A stretch of 64,000 bases of DNA from Nephromyces sp. MM_2019 (taxonomy: Eukaryota; Apicomplexa; Aconoidasida; Nephromycida). Location: positions 38,352 through 102,351 of the forward strand of contig JADHZB010001916.1 of NCBI GenBank assembly GCA_015657535.1, in the 5' to 3' direction. Position 1 is the first letter of the stretch, and each line of letters opens with the position of its first letter. A program made the position numbers and the translations under genes. This document shows, piece after piece, positions 36,518 to 50,100 of this stretch. The notes beneath the pieces are model-generated. The model was given only the letters and a program-made list of their open reading frames with translations. It had not been told where the DNA came from and made no database searches.

Positions 36518-39272
36518 GTTTAGAGGAAGAAAGAGATGGTAATGCTGGGTAAGCAGAAGCTTTCCTGCGAGAATGTATAGAAGGCAAGATAGTGTGTCAT
36601 GGTATACACACGGGAGGGGAAGCCACGGAGAGAAAAATGCATTAAGATGAAGATATCATCACGTATAAGCAGCAAAAGAGCAGAGTATATGTATCTTTTT
36701 ACAACTATTAGGATTTTTGATCTCGAAAGCGAGTAAGGCTAAGTATCCATGTAAATGATCCGATTACAAGGTCATTAAAGTAAGGCTTGTGGCCATAGCA
36801 TCAGGATCTCGCCTTTTACTGGCAGATTTGCGAACGGTAGCCGCTCCTATAGTCTTGAAATAAGTGGGCAAGAACTACTATTAAAGGTATTAGACTGTAC
36901 TAAAAACATTAATAACGCTTTTGTAAGTATATCTTCTTAATACGGGATTCTTCTTCGGCTGAAGGGCTTATTTGAATAAAAAGAAGGAAGCTAGATTTTT
37001 AGTATAGTGCTCAAGTTGCAATGCTATTCGAATACGAAGGGGGAGCAACGTTAATCACCTGAAAAGGCGAGGATGGGGATAATGAATAGAGCGCCCATCA
37101 CGTACATAGCCCAAATAATCTAAAGCCTTTAAAGAAACTAGTTCTACTTGATATCGGTGCTACGCACGTATCGTCCCACCCGTGTAATATATATATAACT
37201 TAATCCCCCAGGAAAGGCTCTCGTAGCATCTTCCAAGCGTTTTGAAAACTCAATTCACGGCAGGATTATTCGCACATACACCCAAGACAAAAAGTAGAGG
37301 TTTCTTGTATTATTTTCGTCATTTATTATTTTCATACAAAATAGCAGCTGCGAGTAGCATACTTTCTAACTTGTTAGAATTTCCGGCCCTCTCAGCAATA
37401 CCCTTTACTACATGATCTTTTTCAAAGCTTAAACAGGATCATCAAGCCGACAGATAGAACGCTGCCCCAGTTTTATCGGCGATATGTCAAATATTATACA
37501 AAAACACATTGGGGAGAGAATACTGTGGAGCGACAAATATTACTTGAAGCTAGTGAACTGTATAGTACAAAATGGACAGCGATTTCTAACAAAGATAGTT
37601 ACCAGGTTGAAGTCTTAACAAGGTAGTCGTAGAAGCAAGAGTGGCGGATTACTTTCTTTTTGTGCATACCACATTTCATAATTATTATTGCATGATTATA
37701 TAGAGAATTTAGTGATTATATGCTTACATATGAAGAGGCAGGTGCCAGAACATACTGGAATACCGGGAAACCATTAAAGTAAAAGCGCTTACTGGTGCAT
37801 ATAATATTGTTTTTAGCATAGCCTAGAGAGTTTATAAACTTCCTGCTGTCACTAAAGAAAAGTAGAGGCTGATAATTTACTGAAAATACGAGGTATATGC
37901 TAGATACCATGTAAAATACCAAAGTGGCCATTCTCTCCAAAGCGCACTAGCTATCACGAATCATAAGAAAGAACCGGGAGAAGCGCGAATGGCTTCGATG
38001 TTTTTTTCCAGAATGTTTATAAAACAACGCAAATGAATCAGAAGAAATCATTTCTTAAACTCCGCGGAGCCAGCTTTAATGATTTCCTGCAGTACTGGTA
38101 TAGGCAACAAATCTGACTCTAAAGTGCATCCGTCAAGATACTATTCAATAGGAAGGGTTGTACAAAGCATGCGAATTATGCGTACTACTGAAACCCCGCG
38201 AAAAAGTCACAGTAGTGTTTTTAAGTAAGTACAAGAGTAGGAAACTCAAAGGGCGCGAAAATACAAAATGACACTGAAGATACATCAAAAGACCACCTTT
38301 AAAGAAATAGAAGAGTACGGTCATTTCCTATAGCGACTACTGTATACATATATGAGGGCCGCGGGTGCACTTCGCATAAAGAACCAGTAGAATGGGCGCG
38401 CTGCAAAGGCTGCCAATATTTTAATATTTTTCTTGATTCATTTTATAGATGGAAGTTGTTGATAGTGTTTAAATAGCAAAGCATAGCTTCATGCTGCCTA
38501 GTGCTAATAAAAAAGCCACACACACTTAAAAAAAGCCGCCAAAAGTTGATCATAAGAGCAGCATAATATGACACATATACGTCACGCACGCTTACATATT
38601 ATATACATCATCTTGCAAATTCATCATCACACACATTTACAAAGATCACAGCTGCATAAGATCACAAGGACTTCATACATAGAAATCCACAAAGATTACA
38701 CACACCACATATACACAAAGTCTACATAGAGAAAAAATCAAAGAGACTTCCATAGAGGTAAAATCAGAGAGACTTCCATAGAGAAAAAATCAGAGACATC
38801 ATGCAAACACATTCACAAAAGACGTCAAGCACACACATTCATAAGAAACTTCACACTCACAAACTCAACACACCCTAAACAAATCAAAAATTTCAAGTCT
38901 CGCCGCATCTGCGCGATAGAAACTTGCACTACTACCTGTATACGTAATGCAAGATGTAATGAACCTTCAAGACGGCTTTTCGCGTAGATTTTGCCTCTCT
39001 AAATCCTTGAAAAAACCCAGTCCTAAAAAAAAACTCCCCCAGAGCCGAATTTCTATGAGAGCAGCTTCTTAAAGAATGCCTATTCATAAGCCACATAAAC
39101 ATTAGCCTTCTCACCCAGAAAAAGTTACTATTTCCTAGTTAATTTATGTTTAGAAGGGCTTCCCAATCCCGTCATATACTCCATCATAGTTGAATATGAC
39201 AGCTTGAACTTCATGCACCGCAACCATCACATACGTTAAAATATGAGTAAACCTCTTATTACTTTCTCATCT
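36518..39272. other. Intergenic region downstream of POLD2 and of the acidic-protein gene
   Basis: This convergent gap has no recognisable gene. From about 38515 to 38880 it becomes CA-rich, with short direct repeats such as AGAGACTTCCATAGAG (two copies between about 38746 and 38785) and many ACACA pieces. Since CA in this strand is TG in the sense of the minus-strand POLD2 gene, it may belong to the POLD2 3' UTR or downstream DNA. Confidence 0.5.
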
Positions 39273-42200
39273 TCAAAAATCATGGAATTTTATTGAAAAA
39301 ACTTTCAAGGATTTTATATTGACTAAGACGAGTTCTGGAGAGTCATAAAATGCAGGTAAAGTCAGCAGGAGTAGCTTTCTATTTCTTTTAAAAGAATCAT
39401 CTTCCACCTCATTCTTAGTATCACTTACAGTAGGAGGGCTATCATTACTTTCTGATACTTTTTCTTCATTAAAATTCGTTCGCATAGCATAGTTTTCATC
39501 ATCAACTAGTAACTCGTACTGCATTGCTTTTTGATTGCCAGCAAAAAGCACATCAGGAAACTCATCTGGCATTATGCAGAATGGGTCATCCATAAAATAA
39601 GGATAGCACCTGTATATGAATGTGAGACATCGAGATGGTTTGCACACACATGGACACACAAACATGCACACACACGCATGCAAATCTAAATACAGAAATA
39701 AGTAGAGAGCAGCGTAGCAAGAATAGGAACTTTAGAAAACCTGCATATTTGTTAGAGAATGAGATAGGATACACACACACATAGCGGTGTATAGACAAAA
39801 GAAAAGGGCAATGTAGCAAGAAGGAGGGTTTTTACGCGAGCAAAAACGAAAGAGCACGTATAATGAAAAGATGTAGGCGAAAAAGAGGGTGTGTGAAAAC
39901 ATGTGCGATAAACTGGCAGAACGCTAAATAGTGTTTTAAGTAAGCTGTAGTCCAAAGAAGGCAAAGACAGCAGATGAAAAAGGAGGAAAGGCAAAAAAAC
40001 TCCATCATGAAACAACAGTCAAAAAGTCCCTTGTGTGTGCAGTTCGCAACGACACAATAATAAAGATGTACGGGCCACTTTACCGAGAACAAGCAAACAA
40101 CAAAAAGGGAATCTCAACAGTCAGTTTTCCTTCTTTTAAAGATGCATATTCAAAGAGAGTATTCGAACACACCAAAGAAGATGTAAAAAATGATTTTAAA
40201 ACAAGTAGATACTACACACAAAATACCAATAAAAAAGAATACTAAATAAACGCCCGAAAAAAGCACATAAGCTGGATATACCAAGGTGTACGTACACCCC
40301 AACACATTACTAAAAGCAATAATCCTGCAGGTGGAAAAGCAGAATTATATTCAAGTCTAAAAATTTGATACTTTTAGACTTCAAGGAACCAATATAACAC
40401 ACACATACACATATATATGTGAAGACAAGCAGAGAATCTGAAAGTTCTACTTACGCTAGGGTGTCCGGAGCAGTGGGAGCAATACAGTGTGAAAGAGCAG
40501 TCAATTTCAGGGCCTCTGGGTTGAGAAAATGAGTGCATTATATCATAAACAGGTACACACACGCACATTAACATGGATATACGAACTCCGAGATATAAAG
40601 ATGCAAGTAAAAGCTGAGAGTTTCATGAAAATGCAGAGGCAAACACACAAACTATAATGCCATACATCCTGAACACTAAAATTTACACTCACCGGTGATC
40701 TATGATACAGAAAAAGTTGGGGAAAACAAAAAAATTCACAAGCTACAACGAAATCCCAAAAACCCAAATAAAGCCTCAAAAAACCTACAAAAATCACGAA
40801 AAAAGAGGGAATATTCAGAGCACAGCAAATGGATGCAGAGACTACGAAGAAGCGTATAAAATTCCGAAAAAAAATAACTGAAAGTTGAAAAATGAGTGTT
40901 TCTGCTTGAAGTGCTATGTCATGATACAGCACACCTACAGGGGGCTTAAAAATAAACGTTCTTCTCGATCATGGCAAGAAACGCATCAATTTGGCAGTGT
41001 ATATCTATCTGTAGTAGTAATGGAAAAACCGTATGTCACGGAACTATACAGTTAAATTTGAAAGGAAGAAAATCTGCAGGAGTCACTAAATAACTTTGTG
41101 CCAACCTTACACACAAAAATTCCCCAAAGATATAAGCTTACCCATTGGAGAGAGCTCCGAGAAACTACACACGTCACTTATTGGTTGGCCAGAAGTACCT
41201 AGAAACCTAACCTGATTATCAGCAAAAAGCGAAACATCAAAGTCACTTCATACGCAGTGTAACACACACACACACACACACTAAAACACATTGATAGAAG
41301 GGGTTTTGCAGGCTTTATAAAATAAAAAATAGAGAAAACAGAGTCTTTTGGGTAAAAAAAAGCCTAATCTTCAGCCTGAGTTCACACACACATAAAGTTG
41401 CTGAGAATTCTTAAAATATGAAGAGAACCTGCCCTTAGCATACTCCGACTGCAGCAAAACTAATAGAAATCAAAAAATGCAGCAAAGCGCAGAAAATTTG
41501 AAAAAATCCAAACGAGCAGAGGGCGAACACACACTGACATATAAACACAATAAGAAGCACACATATGTAAAGCGGATAGACTGTAGATGCAAACACACAA
41601 GGAAATATCCATATTTACACACAGAGAAATGTCGGTAAATACAGAGAAACATCTCCACACACACACACACACCGAGATATATATCCACACACACATGAAC
41701 ATCAGATGCATACTATTAACAAAAAGCTCCAAACTTACACCATCCACGCTGAAGGCGTAGGGGTTAGTAGTTCCCTTAAACGAAGAAATTCTGCTGCAAT
41801 GCTTAAAGAGTATAGGATGCATTGGCAGCTGGGGAAGACTGTAAGTCGTCGGGTCATTAGGACCTAAGAATACACACATACAGTGCAGCTGGAAACATTG
41901 CTATGAGCTACTGAAGTTGATGAACATAGCGTGTGCTGGTTCCTGCATACACACTGATGAAGAATATATAATGTTGTGAATCTTTATCCTCAGACAAGGA
42001 CATTAAAAGAGGATTATGACGCCATTTTCACACACCACAGAGACATGCTCAGTAAGTACAATCTGAAACATACACGCACATACAAATATCCATACACACG
42101 TCTTCATTTACGCAGATCTTCATTTACACACATCTTCACATACATATATCTTCATTCACACAAAACTTCACACACACACATATTCAAATACGCGAATTTC

Positions 42201-45200
42201 GTTTCATAAGCAACAAAGCTAATGGATTCTACCTGGCATAACATCCAGAGGAAGGCTAGGGGCTATTTGAGCAAAGAAAGAGTCAATTTCCTCAAGAACT
42301 CCCCTGAAAACTCAAAATATCTCAAAAATATAAAGACAAATAAAAAGTTCTTCAAACAGAGAAGAAGAGAAGTAAGAAAAGCCCTTTTTAGCTATGCGAA
42401 GACCAGTATTAACGGCGAGAAAGTTAAGTTAAATGTGAGGGAAATTCATCTTAAAATGGTACTCTTTGAGATGAGATGACTACGAAAATAGGATAATTTA
42501 GAGAGTATTATAAGGATAATATGACCTTTCGTATGTGCGCTTGTGTACGCAGATATATGTTTAATACAATAATACTTCCGCGTGTGTTCTTTTATGCAGG
42601 AAAGCCTGCATGTGCGTGTGTAGGTCTGCAAGAACACCAGCATGTGTATGTGTTTGCAGATATACACACACACGCATGCTGCCCATGTGTGTGCACATCT
42701 AGGTATATATAACAGTAATCTCTTTGCATATATATGTAGAAACACGCACAACTAGCAGAAAAACGCTGTGTGTGTCTTTTTTATTAAATTTTCCAGGCAT
42801 GATTCATGGGTGCAAGGAAATTCATAGTTCGGCGTTGGAATAACAGAAGACAAGCAACGTCAGTAGTAACATACTGCATAGCTTCTTTTGGATGTTAACT
42901 AAACATTTGAAGATGAATAAAATACTCCCAACATTCCAAAAAAATTGAAAGAATAGCTACGAAAAGTATACAGAAAATGAAGAAACTGCGTAAACTGGGA
43001 GAGTTTAAGCAAATGGGAGTTCAGAAAAGCTTTCATCGCACACACAAATTTAGTCGCTCTATTTTTCATAAAATTCTTTTTCACACACATTAGCACACAA
43101 AAACTAATGCACACAGACAAACGCAAAAGAAAGTTTCAAACACAAAACAAAATTTCACACACTAACGCGCATCGACACACACGTCTAAATAGATCCCATT
43201 CGGCAAACTGAAGTAACTCATATGCTGGCGGGAAACACACAGGAAAATTCACCAACACAGCAGAATCGGCCCAACGGCACAATACACAAGCACAGCGATA
43301 GGCTATCATCTCAAAAACAAAACAAATGATTAGGGAAACATCCAAATTTGATGTTTTTTCATGAAAAAGGTGTAAATACACTGCTAGATTCAACAAAATA
43401 AAACCTCTAAAGAGCATGCATCACAATAAGAATATGCACACCATCACAGCAAGAAAAGCGTCCACATACACGCAAACTTTGCAATATAGTGTGCTAAAAT
43501 AAAGGCCAAACTCACATTGTTTGGTTTTCCAATGAGGCAGGCATGGAATCGCCTACAACAACAAGCCTAACTATGCGAGAGCAAAGCTCACGTTCAACAG
43601 GTCCCCTAATGAAGGAAAAAAGGAAAGAAACAGGACGCTGAATACGCACACACACAGGCAGATAAAGGTAGGCAAACATGCACACATACAGGCAGATACA
43701 GGTGGGTAAATATGCACACACAGAGGCGGATACAGGCAGACGAAGCTGTACATACACAGGTAGATTGAGTTAGGCGGGCTTGTACATACACAGGGGAAGA
43801 TGCTTGCCAATGCAAATAGATAAAGGAAGATACACTCACATTCAGTTACAGGCAGAAACAGATACACGTAGATAAACATAGATACACACACAGACAGAAA
43901 CAGTTACGCATACACACACAAATGGATGCAGATAAAAACACATGCCTAAACACCAACAGACACATACATACCCAGAAGAGTGAAATTTTAACATAAAAAA
44001 ATTACCCTGCTGCACCGATTAAGAAATCGCGAAGTAATTGCAAGCGTAAAGTGCTACTCTTAGCCTCTCCAATCCTCAACCCTGCACAATACAAACACAC
44101 GCGTAAACCAGCGTCATCTTCAGCAACAAAGGAGCAACACGCACTGAAGATAATTCTGAAAAAATATACCTGCAAAGCATTACTTGCATATGAAAAGTTG
44201 TACGCTAGATAAGGCAGAAGAACAAAAAAAGACACAAAAAAAGCAAAAAAGATAAACACACAAAAGATACAAAAGACATACACAAATGACACACACAAAA
44301 AAGATATACAAGAGACTCCCACAAAAGGCATATACAAAAAAGATACACGCAAAGACACAAAAAAATTCCCATACTCAAACATCAAAACACGCCAATAAAG
44401 CACACATACACACACACACACCAGCACATAAAAGTCGAAACTATAACCCACTGTGAGAGGATTCTGCAAAAAACATCTCACAAGAACGCTATAATCCGGG
44501 AAATGCAGGATGCGCGAATAAGCACTTCACTCAAATATTTTCGTACACACAGCAACACATGTTTGCAACCTCGATCTTTTACTCAGCAACTTATAGCTCT
44601 CGCACCTAGAAGCACAAAATAAATTAAAAAATATTCCCAGAAAAGGCACACACACTAGGCTTTCTATAGTGAAGCACACACATCTTGAATGTGTGTGCTT
44701 CACTATAGAAGAGAGTGAAGATCAGGAAGGCAGGTAATTGTTCGCTTACCAGATACAAAGGCTACTAAAGGATCACCTCCTTCTCCAGAAGAATAGTGTG
44801 TAGGCAGGTTATGCGTTAGCGGAGGCAAACCGGGGAGACACACATCTTTCACTTGGAAAGCTCCATCCTCTAGTAAGACTCCACGCATAGAAACTACCTG
44901 AGGAGATAACGAAGAGGCAAGCATCCACCCTTTATATAGTAAGAGCAGAACTTTTTCGATAATGTGGCATATCGCATGCAAAAAAGAACACATACACGCT
45001 TATCCTTATTAGAGTAGGAAACAACACGACCTTAACAAGTAATGTAAACTTCGATTCTTTACTCTAACCCCTTTGAGAAAATGAGAAATACACACATAGG
45101 CGCATACACGAATATCACCCGTAAAAACACACCCACAACACAAACACAAATCACAACACAGACACACAGACACACAGACACACACAACCCACACACACAC

Positions 45201-47186
45201 GGCACCTAACTCCTCAGTAGAACATATAAAAACAACTCCCATTGCCTCTTTAGATGCTCTGATCGTATAAAGACCAGCTCAAAACCCTAGATGTACAAAA
45301 AGAATGAAAATATTTACATCAAAGCCATAATAGCTACACACTGAAATATTTTACCTCAGGATTAAAAAAACAAAAAACCAACACATAAAATAGGTGTATT
45401 TACACCCCTAATCTTTGTTCAAAGCATACGCTATACTCTAACTATTCCTGTTATGTATTTCTTGACAAGTTCCTCGCTGCAGGATAGAGCGATCCTTGAA
45501 GTTGCATCTTCTAGCGCAAGTGAATCGCAATTCGAAGTGTAGGTACTCCGAGGGAAAGAGAGCTGACAAGCAATCAACACACACAAGGAGGCTGATGTAG
45601 GAGGCTGATACAAAGTACTTGATTTAAGAGGCAGTATAAAAGGCTTTCTACCGAGAAAAACACATGAAATTTACCACTGGAGGAGTGAATCCTATCAGCT
45701 TCTCTTCCTTATCGGCTACAACTCATATCTTTCCACAGAAACAATGAGTTGCTCGCTTGATTAGCTAAAATCTCTCTCCACACCTCTTGATTTACCCTTT
45801 ATCTGCCACACTGTGTGTTCAATCTCAAAGATCTTCATACTTATACCCTATACATCTCAGAAAATTTTTTTCTGGGATTCGTTTCAAAGTATCTTCTTGC
45901 TCTACTTCACGCTTTATAGTTTAACTCATCACTCGCTTTGAGCTCACGCATTTCTCAGTCTATCTTTTACGTTACTTTAGGGTTTTCTCTCATTTCTCTG
46001 ATGTTTTCGGTTCAAATTTCATCTCTCTTCTCAGCTTCACCTTATACTGAAGTTTCAACTTGAAAAAAGCATCAGGAGCTTCACAATATGAAGAGGCGTA
46101 TGATATACAATAAGCCACACTAATAGCAGTCAACAAAAGATAAGCATCTTCACGCCAAAAAAAAAGTCTACTTAACCTCCAGAGACTTGTCTGTATTGTA
46201 TTGTTCCATTACCGAAGGCTTTAGCTTCATATTCTTGTAAATAGTGCCGCTTACGCAACATTCTTGCTGCACACACATACACACATATTCAGAGAAAGAT
46301 TTAAACGATCAACGGAACTACACACACTGAAGAAAGTATGCACATCGGAAAGATGCCTACACTTTAGAAAAGGGTGCATCTTCTGGAGTCACATATTCAT
46401 GGCAAAAATGTTGAAAATGCGATAAATTTTGTGGTATTTTATTCCTGGATTTACTCTATCATATTATGAGGGTTATATATCAGGAAATATTTTTAAACAC
46501 ATGAAACAGAAGGAAAAATGTCGAATAAAGTGAAAAAGTATTCAAAAGGAAGAGAAAATCCAAATTTTAGCAAAAACGGGCTCATTTAGGATGATGATAG
46601 CAAAGGCTTTAGCAGTAATTTCTTGTCAAAGTTCACCTCTAAACGTGTGGAAGAAGTAAGTCCTCATCATAGTGTGTGAGCGCAGAGAAATTAGCCCTCT
46701 TCATAAGAAACTCCCACACACGCACATCTCACGCATAAGTGCCTACACAAACATATTTGACCCTGCATTACAAATGCTAGTGCAAACATGTTACAAGCGC
46801 TTCATACTCACACGTCAATGCACGTACATCAAACACAAATTATGTATGAGTCACACCGACATCACATCTCTGCATAATGCGCATTACACACGCATTACAA
46901 TGACGCACACAGCTCAAAAACTTACTCCAATCTTTATATCCTTAATAGACTCGACAAACAGGGCTCCCGCTGCGGATCCCCATCTTTTGTGCTGTGACCG
47001 CCTTAGAGTCCCCATCTTCAAAGTGGATAATCTTACGAAATAGAGTGAGCAGTACTGATGCGAATAGTCTCTTTTCGGTATATAATACCTCGAGGAACCA
47101 TCGATATAGCTGCATGAAATGCGTTTTAGTGGAGTTGAAGAACCACCCCCCGCTTCCTGATCCACCTCTTCGAATTGATCCGTCAT
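39273..47186 (-). CDS. POLD2: DNA polymerase delta small (B) subunit, 12 exons
   Basis: The exons, in transcript order, are 47186-46926, 46266-46177, 45562-45443, 45245-45201, 44897-44750, 44081-44006, 43605-43516, 42303-42233, 41863-41739, 41211-41142, 40515-40455 and 39609-39273. They join in frame to 497 residues (human about 469). The N-terminal OB-fold part is seen in RDYSHQYCSLYFVRL, VSGTIYKNMKLKPSV and LALEDATSRIAL. The phosphoesterase-like part shows RLVVVGDSM, LPLDVMPGPNDPTTYSLPQ, TNPYAF, VRFLGTSGQPISDV, APTAPDTLACYPY (from about 378) and VLFAGNQ. These match the POLD2 family in order and spacing; in that family the phosphoesterase domain is catalytically dead and bridges the catalytic subunit to other subunits at the replication fork. 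The region between exons 7 and 8 is about 15 residues shorter than in human, so a small exon may be missing there. The exon 4 donor (after 45201) has a second possible position. Start ATG 47186 gives a plausible N-terminus. Confidence 0.95.
41258..41282 (-). repeat. CA/TG microsatellite in POLD2 intron 9
   Basis: About eleven CA units in the plus strand, TG in the sense of POLD2, lie about 50-70 bases upstream of the exon at 41211-41142. Confidence 0.85.
43648..43800 (-). repeat. 34-bp minisatellite in POLD2 intron 6
   Basis: Four to five diverged units share the pattern ACAYACAGGCAGATAMAGG followed by a variable GGCAAACATGC-like end, with a period of about 34 bases. The array sits in the intron between exons 44081-44006 and 43605-43516, only tens of bases from the acceptor of the latter. 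Confidence 0.75.
44662..44710 (-). repeat. Perfect 22-bp hairpin with 5-nt loop in POLD2 intron 5
   Basis: The arms at 44662-44683 and 44689-44710 are exact reverse complements around the loop CTTGA (plus strand). The stem contains both a CACACA/TGTGTG segment and a unique TTCTATAGTGAAG segment. It starts about 40 bases after the exon 5 donor (GT at 44749-44748). Such a stem would be very stable in RNA. It could be a miRNA-like precursor, a short inverted-repeat element, or a structure that affects splicing. Confidence 0.9.
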
Positions 47187-50100
47187 AACGAGGGGTTTCT
47201 ATTCGGGTAAAAGGGATTGAAGCACAGCGGGATCAGCAGCGAGGGCTAAGCGAAGAAGTAGCAACACGAGCTTCCTCCATAAAACATCCATCAAATCATC
47301 AAAATGCGAAATATCCAACTCTCCACAAAAGAGAGTGGAGTCACCTGCAGTATATCGCACGAAGCCTTAACAAAAACAAGTATTTCACATACTCAAACAA
47401 TATATCTTTCAGAGTACAATCAAGAGGAGGAACTTTGACAGTGCTAATGTGTAAATAGAAAATAACTTTTATACTTACTATTATTGACAGAATTATGTAT
47501 TTCTATTCCTTCACTTGTATTTAACTTGAATATATAGTGGTTTTCTTACACCAAAAGCACATTCACAACTTAAATAGGGATTGAAGTGTACCCACACTGG
47601 TCTCGAATAGTATTCAAAGTAGGCAAGCGGCTTTTATGGAGGAGACTCAGAGAGACTCGTTCCACACAATGGAACACCATAAAAGTAATACACAAAATGT
47701 CTCTGTGTGGTGTGTGTGTGTGTGTGCATACGGAATATATGCAAGGTGGTTTATCATTCATGCCTGCTATTACTGATGCGCAGTTGCCTCTAAGGTATCT
47801 ACACAGGGCTAGAATGGCAAAAAACTTCGGGTTCAGGGGGATGACGGAGATGCGATAAAAACGGAATCTAGCGTAAGATATCCGCGACAATAGCAATCAG
47901 TAGTAAGTTAGGGATGGTAACACCATGGTGTCACAACAGGCTTTAGAGTAGAAGCCTAGGTGGGAAACAAAGACTCTTATATAGTTGAATTTTACCAAAA
48001 AAACCCAATAGAAGGTTCGGGGGGTAGCAGGTGGTCTTCAATTCATAATTAGCGATGACCTAGTGATGGGGTAGCGAACATGTGACAAGTTCTACTAGTG
48101 TCTAGCTTGGAGCAACTTATCTACTGTTCGATATATGCAGTTGATCTGGGGTAAGTTTTCTGAGTTGATCCAGCGTCAAGCGTTACTAGTTCACCTAGTG
48201 TTTGATATTAAGCGTTCACTCAAAGTCGATTTTATGAACACACCTATCGTCAGGTGCTATTACTCCAGCCACCATAAGCGTTTGGTCCCACACAACCTCG
48301 TCGCGGTGCAGTGCTGGTGCCACAATTTCAGCTATTGACAGGGCACTAACAGTTTTTCAAAAATATCATCTAGCGAATATATAGCGATTTCCTCGTTGCA
48401 TGTAGCGAATCTACAGCACGACTGGGAGGTACAAAGGTTTCAGCAATAGTGAAGCATGCAGTAAAACACGCCACAAATCCATAAACGACAAGAGTCCACC
48501 TCCCGTACATTCATTTCCACAAAAAAACCGTAGCAACATAGCTAAAGCAGCTACTGATACTCCGCTACATAAAATGTACTTACATATACACTCACCATTT
48601 CACACACGTAGTACACGCGTAAAAATACAATTTAGTGTAGATTATGGATGATGCGCTAAAGGTCACGCCTTTAAGGACCGACTTCTCACAAACTATCACT
48701 ACATCATCCTCCGTCAAAGTCGAGCTGTGCGCAAACCTACCCCCTCCTGCCCATAAACTCCACTTGGAATACCGCTGTTTCCCCCTTCATGCCCACTCAA
48801 AAAAAAGATACTTCTCCCGTACCTCCCACCAGATATACATCCACTCCCAAATCTCTCGACTGTTTTTTACCCACAAAAGCAACTCCTTATGCCCCTCTAG
48901 CCCCACGGCGTGCGCCTCCGCCAAACAAGTGCTAGAAAATACAGTAGCCACTACTCAATAGCAGTTTCCAACCCTAAAAAGACTCACGTAAAGCCACCTC
49001 AACCACCTTCTGCAATATCACTAGAACACGACTTTCGCTCGATGGATTCATCCGTCTAGAGTCAAACACCGAGCAACACATTGCTAACAAATGAGAGAAT
49101 TCGTCCAGTTAAACGATCACATTCACTAGTTACCAGTACCAATTATTCTGTCTTTGATGGGGTTAGAAAGCGATATTCTTGCATTTTCCATCAGTTTATG
49201 AATCGATATTATGTCATGCTACGAAAAAACTAGCGCGCTCACCCTAGATATAGGCAAACCCAGAGAATTAGGGTCATTCGTGTAGCTCGGTACCAACCAC
49301 GCAAGCAGTGCAATATACAATTGAATAATTTACGAGACTGTTAAGCCTCTAATTTATGTCTTATTCTTCCTGCATGTTTTTTATTGGAATGTCCACCTCC
49401 AGGAAGCTTCCTACCACATTCCACCATATCCTAGCAATTTTATCCCTAAAAATGTCCACGGAAACTACTTCCAACGATGCAGTGAAAGAAAATAGCTGGG
49501 CTTGCCACAGCAGACCCCTAGCCATTCCTGCACGAAATAATGCAATTAGCTCTGCCCCTTTCCATAGCATCGTTTCACAGATAGCAGCGAAACCCAGCAC
49601 ACCCTAGACCAGCCCATAAGAATGCTAAAAATGAAACCCTTACCCTCCAAAATCACTATCTCCACCACAAGCCCCAGTCAAATCCAACTCCATCAAGGCA
49701 AATCACTAGACCAAGTTCACGTCTCTACGCACACGTGGGGCAGCGGAATCGCTCTCAAAACTGAATAATCTCCACCCACGCGGAACTCACCACGTATACC
49801 GACTGCTGAAAGTCTTACCAGGCAGCTGGTGGCCAGACAAAGCAAAGTCATACGGTAATACAAGTTTAAAGGGAAAAAATACCTCAGCTAAGCTGCACTC
49901 ATTTCTTATGTGAAAGGCGCACTCAAGCAACGTCTCAATCAATTCGCTACTGCAGCATACATTCCACACTCCACATGAACCCCACTAATAATCGCCCCAA
50001 GAATAAGAGGCCCGAAATTCCAAGCAGGCAGTTCCAGAGGCAGCAGATCTAATTATACGCCTGTAGATCAGTTTTACTCACACAGGTAGGCAAAGCAATC

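Noticed and set aside
40543..40932. Frame starting MLYHDIALQAETLIFQLS as an extra POLD2 exon
   Set aside because: Exon 10 joins exon 11 directly in phase and in family spacing; no donor in the right phase exists for the extra piece.
42222..42479. 85-codon Lys-rich plus-strand frame
   Set aside because: It lies antisense over POLD2 exon 8 (42303-42233), whose splice phases and family match are secure.
48644..48961. 105-codon plus-strand frame with ATG
   Set aside because: No domain, unremarkable composition and no splice partner; not enough to call a gene.
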